A stretch of 64,000 nt of DNA, taken from positions 7,316,001-7,380,000 of the forward strand of contig CM069432.1 of the NCBI GenBank assembly GCA_035610365.1, in the 5' to 3' direction. The translations under genes and the position numbers were made by a program. This document shows positions 55,378 to 64,000 of the stretch, piece by piece; positions within the stretch are counted from its first letter, which is position 1, and each line of letters opens with the position of its first letter. Origin of the DNA: Aquatica leii (lineage: Eukaryota > Arthropoda > Insecta > Coleoptera > Lampyridae). The notes beneath the pieces were generated by a model. That model ran no database searches. It saw only the letters and a program-made list of their open reading frames with translations, and was not told the DNA's origin.

Positions 55378-57345
55378 AACAAATATTATTAATGAAATGA
55401 TAAAAAAAATGTTGAAAATGGCGGGTGTCGATTAAAACTAAATTAGTAGTGTTGAAATTCTTATTTTAATATTTTTACTGTAATATTTAATAAAGATTTT
55501 ACACAAAATAAACCTAGATATTCCAAATTGCACTTCAATATTCGTATTAGTGTTCGATTGACTTTTGATTTTTAATATTTTTTTTCAGAAAAGATTTTTG
55601 GTTTAATTAATTCATTTTGAAACAGTTTTTACAAATCAACAAATCAATTTGTATTTTTTTTTGTATCAAAGCAAAATTGTAACATTAGTATGGGTAAATA
55701 TTTTAAACTATTTGTACGATTATAAAACTTAAAAAAAGTAATCGCGTCGTTTATTTAATTATAATTGTTATATACAACTTTTTGTTTTGATAAATATGTG
55801 CTAGCACTTTTTTAATAGGTACTCGTACATTAAAAGAGAGACAAAAAATACTAATTAATGTTAAAGGTTGGTTTATAAAACCAAAGATAAAAGAAAAATT
55901 CCAGGTACATCAAGGATGTTGTAGATCATTACAAAGGTACATTACAAGAACATACAGTCTATTTATAATTATTTATTTTTGTTTTATTTTATAATTTATA
56001 AATAGCCATTAACTTATATGTCAAAACGACCTCGCCATTATTGTCTTGCCGGTGACTGCCATTAAGAAGGTTATACAAATTCCACGCTCAGTGAAAGTGC
56101 ACCTGATTAATATATTAATATTTAATAATTATTATTACTTAACCTTTTTTTTCTCACGATTATTTCTCAAAGTAGTGGCTATTACGAAAACGACAAACAA
56201 AAACTCCAGACGATAAAAAAATGTAGTGTTAGGTAAGATATGAAACCGCATGTATAGTGATGACGAATTTCATTAACTAAACAAAATATTGTTAAGCACG
56301 TGAATGAATCAACAAAAATGGTTTCTAAAAATTATATTAGCTGTAACTCTTGTAATTAAAAAGAAGAAAAAACTGAAACGCGCGGCTCTTCTCAAGCCTT
56401 GACTCGTTAACAATGAATGTTTTGCATTTTTCTTGTTACATACCTTTAATAATTTTTTTTTCTTGGAACAATTTGATTATTCAATATTTCTATTTTTAGT
56501 CTGCTTATTTATAAAGTACGTTTTTAGGTAATAGTGACATGAGTGTACATTTTTAAAATTCATCCCTACTATTTAATATCCGTTAGAGCAGAAAAGACAT
56601 TTTTAACATAGAATCCATTGGTTTATTTTAACGATGAGGTCTATTTTTTTAGCCGATATACTCATCAGAAGAATATGCTTATTCTTGTTATTTTTTTTTG
56701 TGTATGTGAAAACCATGCGTTTTTATAGTCTCTCTTAGTTGTGGCCTTACGTTAGCTTTTGTGTTCCACATCAATACTTTGTATTTTTTATTTCATGCAA
56801 AGGAAGGAAAAAACATAATCATATACAGAATTACTCATACTCATAATTTATCAAATTTTTTTTTAAATTCTTTTGAATAATTTTTAGATAAACATTTTGA
56901 ATATGAATTAAAATAGTTATTCAACAGTAAGCTCGCTTCTTTACTAATTAATTTCTTTTATTTTTCTTTATTGATAAAATAGTGAAATGGTTCACTCATC
57001 AATTAAATTAATTAGAAAAAAAATTCAAACAACGAATCACAAACACGTGGAAAGTCACAACAAAGTTAGAATAGCGTAAGTCAATAAAAGTGTCAGAAAT
57101 GTAAATAAAAAAATATAGTTTGCTGCGACGTTGCTGATTCTTTTTGGTTATGGTGAAACAAAAATTTTAGATTTACTCTCGCTAAAGAAGTTCCACTACA
57201 AAATAGCCCTCTTTTCAATAATATTTTACGCAATTCTGATTTCTATTAGTTTTTCATAAAATAGAAACTTTTTAATGTATCTCAATTTAACAATATATCA
57301 ATGCAGAAACGTTTGGATACTCATAACAGCAAAAACTAGTTTTTT
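55378..57345. other. AT-rich region, no gene seen
   Basis: No coding frame or repeat structure was recognised. Near the end, CAGTGGCGTAGCGAG (57350-57364), followed by GGCACCCGGGG and GGCGCCCTCCG, resembles the terminus of a hAT-like or related element. The gypsy copy appears to have inserted into it. Confidence 0.45.
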
Positions 57346-57417
57346 TGACAGTGGCGTAGCGAGCATAACTGGCACCCGGGGACACAGTATCATTTTGGCG
57401 CCCTCCGAAAAACATAT

Positions 57418-57842
57418 TGTTACGTATCTATTTATTAAAAACTAATTTATTTAAACGATTAAAAATTATGTTTACTTATTCTAGAAATATATACACTTTT
57501 AATTTAACCGAACTAATAAAATCTAATAATATTTAATAAAAACACTTACACTATAATTTATATCACTAAAGATAAGATAACGTCCTCGGATTTCACACTT
57601 GTTTACACTAATAATCACATACACGCGTGCTAACGATACTTATTTATTTCAACTTGATAATCTTCTTAATACAGCTGCATTCGCGTTTCGACAATAAATG
57701 ACCTACGATTTCCATGTTCGGCATTTATAGACATCGGCGAATCCTTCTCGAATCCTTCTCGAACGTTCCCTACTTTTCGCTATATCTTCTAGACAGCTTC
57801 TAGAAGGCTCTTGCATTTGCAAGATATTTCTTGAATGTTTTA
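57418..57842 (-). repeat. 3' LTR of the gypsy copy
   Basis: The LTR is 425 bp. On the element strand it ends ...GATACGTAACA and starts TAAAACATTC instead of the TGAAACATTC of the other LTR, so the terminal TG is mutated. A duplicated CGAATCCTTCT unit lies at 57739-57760. The last part of the macro/CCCH frame runs into this LTR. Confidence 0.95.
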
Positions 57843-58344
57843 CTGCCCCCTTCTTAGGACTGTTCTGTCCCAGAACAGGAGACTGGATGTGACACCGGTA
57901 AAAGGGATCGTGGCGATAGCGGCAGCTTCCTCCATTTCGGCAACTTCCTTGACCATAAAAGTAACAGTCAATGGACTTTTCCTGACCCAATATTCTCCTT
58001 GGTTGGTAACTACAGACCAACACTTGAATGCCTGTTCCTCGGAAGACGACCTCCAACATGTTTCGAACTGTCCTCCAATTCAGTTGATCTAAGCCACAAC
58101 CAAGCTTGGGTACTGCCAATTTCTTAACATGATGGAACTCCATTTGTCTCTTGAGACTCCATAATGTTCGCCACAGATCTTTGTACAACGGCTTGACACG
58201 TGAGTATTTCTTGGTGACCAAATAGAAAACGAAGCGTCCGTCACCACGTAGTCCTAAAACTTTTCCGACTGCCGGTTGCTGTCTTCGTAATTCATCTAGC
58301 TTCCCAAACTTCTTTTTAAACACGACTGCAACCCCTCTGGACAT
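57703..58344 (-). CDS. Macro domain and CCCH zinc-finger protein of the gypsy element (N-terminally truncated)
   Basis: The product has 213 residues. Residues 1-113 match a macro domain of the OARD1/TARG1 ADP-ribosyl-hydrolase type: MSRGVAVVFKKKF (1-13), FYLVTKK (40-46, catalytic Lys candidate), KLAVPKLGCGLDQLNW (75-90, catalytic Asp 86) and IQVLVCSY (106-113). Residues 127-145 are a CCCH finger, C-x7-C-x5-C-x3-H (CYFYGQGSCRNGGSCRYRH). The last 45 residues are encoded in the LTR. The usual N-terminal strand (seen in copy A as TDYAIAHCVSE) is missing through an 88-bp deletion, so this Met is probably not the native start. Likely role: binding or removing ADP-ribose; the finger suggests RNA contact. 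Confidence 0.82.
   Translation of the reverse strand: MSRGVAVVFKKKFGKLDELRRQQPAVGKVLGLRGDGRFVFYLVTKKYSRVKPLYKDLWRTLWSLKRQMEFHHVKKLAVPKLGCGLDQLNWRTVRNMLEVVFRGTGIQVLVCSYQPRRILGQEKSIDCYFYGQGSCRNGGSCRYRHDPFYRCHIQSPVLGQNSPKKGAVKHSRNILQMQEPSRSCLEDIAKSRERSRRIREGFADVYKCRTWKS
57843..57855 (-). other. Polypurine tract
   Basis: On the element strand AAGAAGGGGGCAG abuts the 3' LTR. It would prime plus-strand DNA synthesis. It is also translated within the macro/CCCH frame (KKGA). Confidence 0.8.
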
Positions 58345-58367
58345 GTCAAGGTTCCAGAACCTCCGTA

Positions 58368-60368
58368 TTAGTTTATAAACTTTTCGAACTCCATTTCTTC
58401 GATTGGATTCCTGGTTCTGCTACTTATTACTCTGGTTCGGACCTGAACTTGCGGATTGTGGTTATCGCCAGCAAACGGGGCTAGACGATCGACGTGGACC
58501 ACTTTTGGCTTGCCTCTGGGCGGTTTTCGGATGCGGTATATAACGTCGTTAATACGCTGAACGACTTCATAGGGGCCCTCCCATTGCCTTTGCAGCTTCG
58601 GCGACAAACCACGTCTCCTTTGAGGGTTATACAACCAGACCATATCGCCAGGTTGAAACCCACCATTTTGTGCCTTAACGTCATATCTTGTTTTCATCCT
58701 GTCACTGGCAATTTGTGTGTTTTTACGGACCTCTTCATGTACTTCGTCTAACCTCTTGGCCAGCTTGCTGACGTAATCTTCTCCAGCAACTTCTTCTTCC
58801 GGTCTTCGCCCAAATTGAAGATCGCATGGTAATCTTATCTCACGACCGAGCATGACACAGGATGGTGTTTGGCCTGTGCTTACGTGAACGGATGATCGGT
58901 ATGCCATTAAGAAAAGGTGCAAGTACTCCTCCCAGTCTCTTTGGTGTTCGGACACTACCTTGGCTAAGTACTTGCTCATTGTTCGATTCATCCGTTCAAC
59001 CATGCCGTCAGATTGAGGATGGAGAGGCGTTGTCCTAGTCTTTTTAATTCCTAACAGTCGGCAAACTTCTTGAAACAGCGCAGACTCAAAATTGCGGCCT
59101 TGATCGGAGTGTAATTCCAACGGAACTCCAAACCGGCAGAATAACTCCTTTACTAATACGTCTGCGACTGTAGCTGCTTCCTGATTGGGTATGGCGTAAG
59201 CCTCCGTCCATTTCGTGAAATAATCCATCGCCACCAGGATGTATTTATTTCCCGAATCGGATTCTGGGAACGGCCCTGCGATGTCAATCGCTACTCTTTC
59301 CAGAGGGCTTCCTACGTTGTATTGTTTCATGGGTGCTTTGCGCTTTCTCGCTGGACCATTTCCTGAAGCGCAGACTATGCATTTACGGCACCATTTCATG
59401 ACGTCCTCTTTGCAGTTCATCCAGTAGAATCGTTCTCGCACTTTACCCAACGTTTTCTTACTGCCAAAGTGTCCTCCTGATGTCCCATCGTGGAGATGCT
59501 TCAACACTTCGGTCACCCTGCTCTTCGGCACTACCAGCTGTAGTCTGATTCCCGTGCCCTCGGCACTTTCTAGGGATCGCTTAAGAAGACCGTCTTCTAC
59601 TATCAAGAAGTCCCACTGCGCCCAGTACGCTTTGATATTTTTGCCCAAAGACCTCACTTCTTCCCAGGTTGGTCGTCGGCCGCTTTTTTTCCAGTCGAGG
59701 AGTAGTCTTATCTCAGGATCGTCTTCTTGTTCGCGACGTAACTGCTCAGGTTCCCACTCATCATCAACCATAGCAGTTCTCCGGAGGCATTCGACTTTTT
59801 CTTCCAGTCGCGAACAATGGCTGCAGTCCGCCGGACATGGTCTTCTAGACAAGGCATCAGCGTTCCGATGACTGCTTCCGGCACGGTGTTCTGTGTCGTA
59901 GTCATACTCTTGCAGTCTCTCGATCCATCTTGCTACTTGTCCTTCTGGGTTACGGAACTGCAGTAGCCATTTTAAAGCGGCGTGGTCTGTTCTCAGTAAA
60001 AATTTTCGTCCATACAAATACTTGTAGAAATGTTCGATGGACTTAACGACTGCTAACAGCTCCCTCCTAGTCACGCAATAATTCCTTTCTGGCCTGGACA
60101 AAACCTTGCTAAAGTACGCGATAACCTTTTCTTGTCCATCTTGAACCTGCGAAAGGACCGCGCCTATGGCCAGATTGCTTGCGTCGGTATCCAAAACAAA
60201 CTTTCCATCTTCTCTTGGATAACTCAAAATCGGCGAAGTGACTTGGGCCTGTTTTAGTTTATTAAAAGAATTTTCGCAGTCTTCATTCCATCTAAATTCT
60301 GCTTTTTCTTCGGTTAATTTTGTCAATGGTTTGGCAATATTGGCAAATCCGGGGACTGCACAACCCAA
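58368..60368 (-). pseudogene. Gypsy pol: RNase H and integrase
   Basis: The frame starts after a frameshift in the RT thumb (VPGFANIAKPLTKLTEEKAE). RNase H follows: KFVLDTDASNLAIGAVLSQV, SRPERNYCVTRRELLAVV, FLLRTDHAALKWLL and HRNADALSRRPC. Integrase has the zinc region HLHDGTSGGHFGSKKT with CRKCIVCAS, then catalytic VAIDIAGPF (Asp), LELHSDQGRNFES (Asp) and HPQSDGMVERMNR (Glu). The tail has GDMVWLYNPQRRRGLSPKLQ. It ends EFEKFIN with a TAA at 58368-58370; copy A continues here into the macro domain. The catalytic residues are all present. Confidence 0.92.
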
Positions 60369-60723
60369 GGAAACTTCGGACCTGATGTTTGTCGATCGGT
60401 CTTGGCCATGCTTGCACTGCTCGGATTTTGTCTGGGTCAGCCCTTACTCCATCTCTAGATACGACGTGGCCAAGGTATTGGACTTCCTTCTTAAATACGT
60501 GGCACTTCTTTTGGCTCAGTTTGAGGTTAGCCCCACGTAATCGCTGGAACACTTCCTTCATGTTGTTCAAGTGCTCTTCAAACGACCTTCCAACCACGAT
60601 CACGTCGTCCAAGTAAACCAAGCACGTCTTCCAAGACAATCCGCGCAAGATGGTCTCCATCAAACGCTCGAACGTTGCAGGAGCGATACACAGGCCGAAG
60701 GGCATTACAGTGAACTGCCACAA
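60292..60723 (-). pseudogene. Gypsy pol: RT palm segment, frameshifted
   Basis: This 143-codon piece lies in a different frame from its neighbours. It holds WQFTVMPFGLCIAPATFERL and the catalytic CLVYLDDVIVVG, then SQKKCHVFKKEVQYLGHVVS and RPIDKHQVRSFLGLCS. The upstream break is a single-base loss in an A run near 60745. The downstream break is a deletion of about 17 bp near 60355, which copy A does not have. The polymerase centre itself is intact. Confidence 0.9.
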
Positions 60724-63179
60724 ACCAGTTCCGATCGTAAAAGCTGTTTTTCACGATCCTTGGGTTCTAATTCTACCTGCCAGTATCCACTCTTTAAATC
60801 TAACGTAGAAAACCACTGGGATCCTGACAGGGTGTCTAGCGTATCGTCAATTCTGGGTAAAGGGTAGCTGTCCTTTTTGGTCACGTCGTTTAGCTGCCTG
60901 TAGTCTACGCAAAACCTCGTTGATCCATCCTTCTTCTTCACGAGTACCACTGGGGATGCCCATGGACTACTTGAAGGTTCAATCACGCCTTCTCTCTCCA
61001 TTTCCGTAATTATTTGTTCGGCTTCTTCTCTTTTCGCCAAAGGAAGTCTGCGTGGATGTTGTCGTACCGGCCGAGCGTCTCCGGTATTAATTTTATGTTT
61101 CACCACGTTAGTTCTTCCTTTGGAACCACTCTCCAGCGCGAACACATCTTGGTACTCTTGGATCAACACTTTAACTTTAGCCAACTGGTCTTGGCTGAGG
61201 TTTTGGCATTTGGTGGTAAGAATGTCCAATAGATGTTGTGGACACTTCTTCGGCGACGTATCTTCGTTCGACTTCACGCATCTCAGAATTTGTGATACTG
61301 GCGTGCATTGGCCTACCACGGTCTTCTTTTTCAACGTTACAGGATCTGAGTTGATGTTTAAGATCCTTACTGGCATCGTGTTCTTTACTCGTACTAAAGT
61401 ACTGCCAACGAGTAGTCCCTTTTCAACTAAGCCGCCCTCCATTGGTTCAATCGCGCGTATGTAGCCTTCCCGGAGACTTCCATCCAGGCGTGCCATCACC
61501 ACACTTTCAGTCCTTGCAGGCAGAGTCACGTCTTCACTCAATAAGACTCGCACGGCTGCCTTCTCTGACGAATGAAAAGGAATTTCTTCATTGTCGATCT
61601 TCAGGACATCGTTCTTCATATCCAAATGGAACCCATACTTCTTTATCACGTCCATTCCCAGGATAACTTCTTCCGTGATGTCGGCTACCAGTACTTGATG
61701 GTCGAGTACTCCATTTCCCAAACCAATGGTTACTTTGACTTGTCCGTGAGTAGGTATTTCGTCGCCCGTCGCTGTTCGAAGTCGTACTGTTACTGGTGAT
61801 GTCTTCTCGTTTTCCAATAAGATGTCAGAACGAATGATGGTCTTCGTCGCTCCCGTGTCAACCAGTAACTGGACGCTTCTCCCATTGATCTTGCTATCGA
61901 GATAAATGCTATGCAATTGCTCTCTAGGCGATGCCATTTGGATTGTAACTTCCGGAGTTTGACTAGATGAGATTACTTTTTGTTTCTTTCGCTCGCCTCG
62001 TTCCAAATTTTCGAGGGCTCTTCTAGTCCTCTTCTTAGGTTTGGTACGATGCCGTCGTACATGGCCTATTTCATCGCAGTTCAAAGCTGTCACTCCTCTT
62101 TCCCGAAGTATTCGTCGCGCTATCTCCTCGATGCTTTCCAGTGTCTGCGCGGGTACTTCTGTAGCACAGCAGAGTCTATGACCATCTCGTTGCGATGCTT
62201 GTTTTGCTGCTTCAAACTCCAAAGCATGCACCAAAGCGTCATCCAATGTCTTCGGTCGAGCTAACCGGAGAGTCTGCTGTGTTTCGCTGTCTCGGAGGCC
62301 ATCTACGAAAGTTTGAATAGCTAACTGCTCCAGGAAGGTATCTGGTGCTGTAGGATACGCAAGCCGTGTTAATCTAGCGATGTCAGCCTCAAACTCTTGA
62401 AGACTTTCGGCAGCTTTCTGAACCCGACTTTTAATTTGAGCTTGATAGACTTGTTGAAGATGGGCATCTCCGTATCTCATTTCTAATCGTGATATTAAGA
62501 GTTCGTAATTTTCTTGCAGGTGGTCCGGAACAGTTTGTAAAATTCCCAGCGCTTCTCCACGTAAGGACACTATTAAAGACGTCGCTTTCTGCTTGTTGCT
62601 CCAACCATTAGCAGTAGCTGCGGCTTCAAACTGCTTGTAGTAGGTTGACCATGGAACTTTACCATCAAAATTCGGAGGTACAACTTTGAATTTATAAGTG
62701 TTTTCTTCTCGATGGTCTATTATTAAATCTTCACTCGTGACGCTTCCTTCCCCGTGACAATTCATTTGGTTGATTCTTTCTTCAAGCAGTTTCATTCTAT
62801 CCCCTACTGCTTCTATTTTGTCATTCATAGATTCGCAAATTTCTTCTTTTAAATTTAACATATCTGTTTGGGTTTCCTCTTGAACAATTTTTATTTGATT
62901 TTCTATGCTCGTTTGTATTTCTTCTTTTAACCGTCTAGAATTTTGCATCAATTTTTCTTCTATCTTTTGGGTATTTTCAAATAATTTTTCTTCAATTTTC
63001 TGAGAATTTTCGTAAAACTTTTCTTCCATTTTCTGGGAAGTTTCTTCCATTTTTCTATTCATCGATTCTTGACCGTTTTTTATTGATTCAAGAAATTCAA
63101 ATAGCTTTGCATCCATTTTAACTGCTTGCGAACGCGTCACCGGCATAAATTTAAATATAACACGAAAGTTTAAGTTCAC
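60705..63179 (-). pseudogene. Gypsy gag, protease and start of RT
   Basis: I prefer the start MPVTRSQAVKMD (ATG at 63146) over the upstream Met. Residues about 30-130 are a long heptad coiled coil with repeats of the type KMEEKF-ENSQKIEEKLFENT. Gag matrix/capsid-like sequence follows (VPPNFDGKVPWSTYYKQFEA, LQEFEADIARLTRLAYPT). A degenerate zinc knuckle (NCDEIGHVRRHR) and a basic stretch come next. The protease has QLLVDTGATKTIIRSD. RT begins RQHPRRLPLAKREEAEQIIT, with FCVDYRQLNDVT and WFSTLDLKSGYWQVEL (first catalytic Asp). Reading ends in a frameshift near 60745. Confidence 0.92.
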
Positions 63180-63411
63180 TACTTTTTAAAATACAGTTTT
63201 TATATAACACAAAATTTTAATAACTATCCACTTATTAATATTAAACCACTAGTGTCCGGAAACGAATTTAATCGCGATCACGCACTTGTTAAAAGAAAAA
63301 GTTTAATAAACACTATTTTATACTTTATAAATAAACACGCGTATCGCGCAATCAATTACGGAGCGATATTAAATTACTTAATGGTATTTACACTAATAAT
63401 TAGCGAACGAT
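63180..63411 (-). other. Gypsy 5' leader
   Basis: This AT-rich untranslated leader lies between the primer-binding site and gag. A short plus-strand frame here (63252-63458) crosses into the LTR and is considered chance. Confidence 0.7.
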
Positions 63412-63428
63412 ATCCCACACTGACACCA
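63412..63428 (-). other. Primer-binding site, tRNA-Leu-like
   Basis: Two bases inside the 5' LTR the element strand reads TGGTGTCAGTGTGGGAT. This begins with the required TGG and resembles the complement of a tRNA-Leu 3' end, with a small internal mismatch. The tRNA assignment is from memory and is tentative. Confidence 0.6.
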
Positions 63429-63430
63429 CT

Positions 63431-63855
63431 TGTTACGTATCTATTTATTAAAAACTAATTTATTTAAACGATTAAAAATTATGTTTACTTATTCTAGAAA
63501 TATATACACTTTTAATTTAACCGAACTAATAAAATCTAATAATATTTAATAAAAACACTTACACTATAATTTATATCACTAAAGATAAGATAACGTCCTC
63601 GGATTTCACACTTGTTTACACTAATAATCACATACACGCGTGCTAACGATACTTATTTATTTCAACTTGATAATCTTCTTAATACAGCTGCATTCGCGTT
63701 TCGACAATAAATGACCTACGATTTCCATGTTCGGCATTTATAGACATCGGCGAATCCTTCTCGAATCCTTCTCGAACGTTCCCTACTTTTCGCTATATCT
63801 TCTAGACAGCTTCTAGAAGGCTCTTGCATTTGCAAGATATTTCTTGAATGTTTCA
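63431..63855 (-). repeat. 5' LTR of the gypsy copy
   Basis: The LTR is 425 bp, TGAAACATTC...GATACGTAACA on the element strand, with the canonical TG..CA ends. It is identical by eye to the 3' LTR apart from one base near the terminus. ATAT follows at 63856-63859. The last 140 bases of the window are flanking AT-rich DNA without features. Confidence 0.95.
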
Positions 63856-64000
63856 ATATAGTAATGTAATGTATAGAATATTGTCGTCTACACTTATTCA
63901 ATAACATTAAAATGATGGTTAAGTTGGTTGTATGTATAACATAAAAAATCGTTTTGTTCTGGTTAAGCATTTTGTTATAAAATATTTTTTAAAAAATTAT

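Larger units (their letters stand above)
57418..63855 (-). mobile_element. Ty3/gypsy retrotransposon copy B with macro/CCCH ORF
   Basis: This 6,438-bp element has two 425-bp LTRs that I read as identical except for the second-last base of the left one. It is flanked by a 4-bp duplication, ATAT (57414-57417 and 63856-63859). In transcription order (right to left) it has: LTR, primer-binding site, gag, protease, RT, RNase H, integrase, macro/CCCH ORF, polypurine tract and LTR. No envelope gene was found. Pol has two frameshifts and the macro tail is cut by a stop and a deletion. The insertion is recent, judged by LTR identity. Confidence 0.95.

Noticed and set aside
63252-63458. Plus-strand 68-codon frame across the gypsy leader and LTR
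   Set aside because: It is antisense to the element, crosses the LTR boundary and shows no protein motif; chance frame.
57418-63855. Envelope gene (errantivirus-type) in the gypsy element
   Set aside because: The only ORF between integrase and the 3' LTR is the macro/CCCH ORF; there is no signal peptide, furin-like site or membrane segment.

Overview
The window is AT-rich, intergenic, transposon-packed DNA from an animal nuclear genome, most likely an insect. Evidence: a nuclear tRNA-Val(CAC) with internal A and B boxes, spliceosomal GT..AG signals, and a mix of BEL/Pao, Ty3/gypsy, CR1-like LINE, Penelope-like, Tc1/mariner, pogo/Tigger and hAT remnants typical of arthropods. I cannot name the species. 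I found no bacterial operon, CRISPR array or rRNA. Almost no host gene is visible: one strong candidate internal exon (48007-48117, minus), one possible 5' exon (to 10150, plus) and the tRNA.

Layout. 1-3044: decayed minus-strand Ty3/gypsy copy (copy A). 3226-8456: plus-strand BEL/Pao element with gag/protease/RT/integrase remnants. 10315-10387: tRNA-Val. 11339-17545: two head-to-head copies of one LINE, the plus copy split by a 1.76-kb insertion. 17795-22560: a Tc1-like relic cut by a CR1-like LINE (18184-22440). 24906-25199: orphan Penelope GIY-YIG domain. 25473-33499: pogo/Tigger-type transposase gene on the minus strand, interrupted by a LINE (26056-30095) with 13-bp target-site duplications. 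35738-39978: Tc1-like element with about 800-bp inverted arms, a transposase intron and a hAT fragment inside. 41262-45933 and 50444-54172: two DNA transposons with clear terminal inverted repeats (TIRs) and TA duplications, both coding a D/D/GH-type transposase I cannot assign to a superfamily. 48651-49018 and 54448-55377: short non-autonomous elements. 57418-63855: a young Ty3/gypsy element (copy B) with two 425-bp LTRs.

Main result. The Ty3/gypsy family of copies A and B carries, after integrase, an ADP-ribose-binding macro domain resembling terminal ADP-ribose glycohydrolase (OARD1/TARG1), followed in copy B by a CCCH zinc finger. In copy A the macro domain is in frame with the end of integrase. 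In copy B it is separated from integrase by a stop codon and has lost its N-terminus to an 88-bp deletion, but keeps the Lys and Asp expected at the active site. A macro domain suggests the element can remove or read ADP-ribosylation, as some RNA viruses do against host PARPs. That role is inference; the domain itself is read directly from the sequence.
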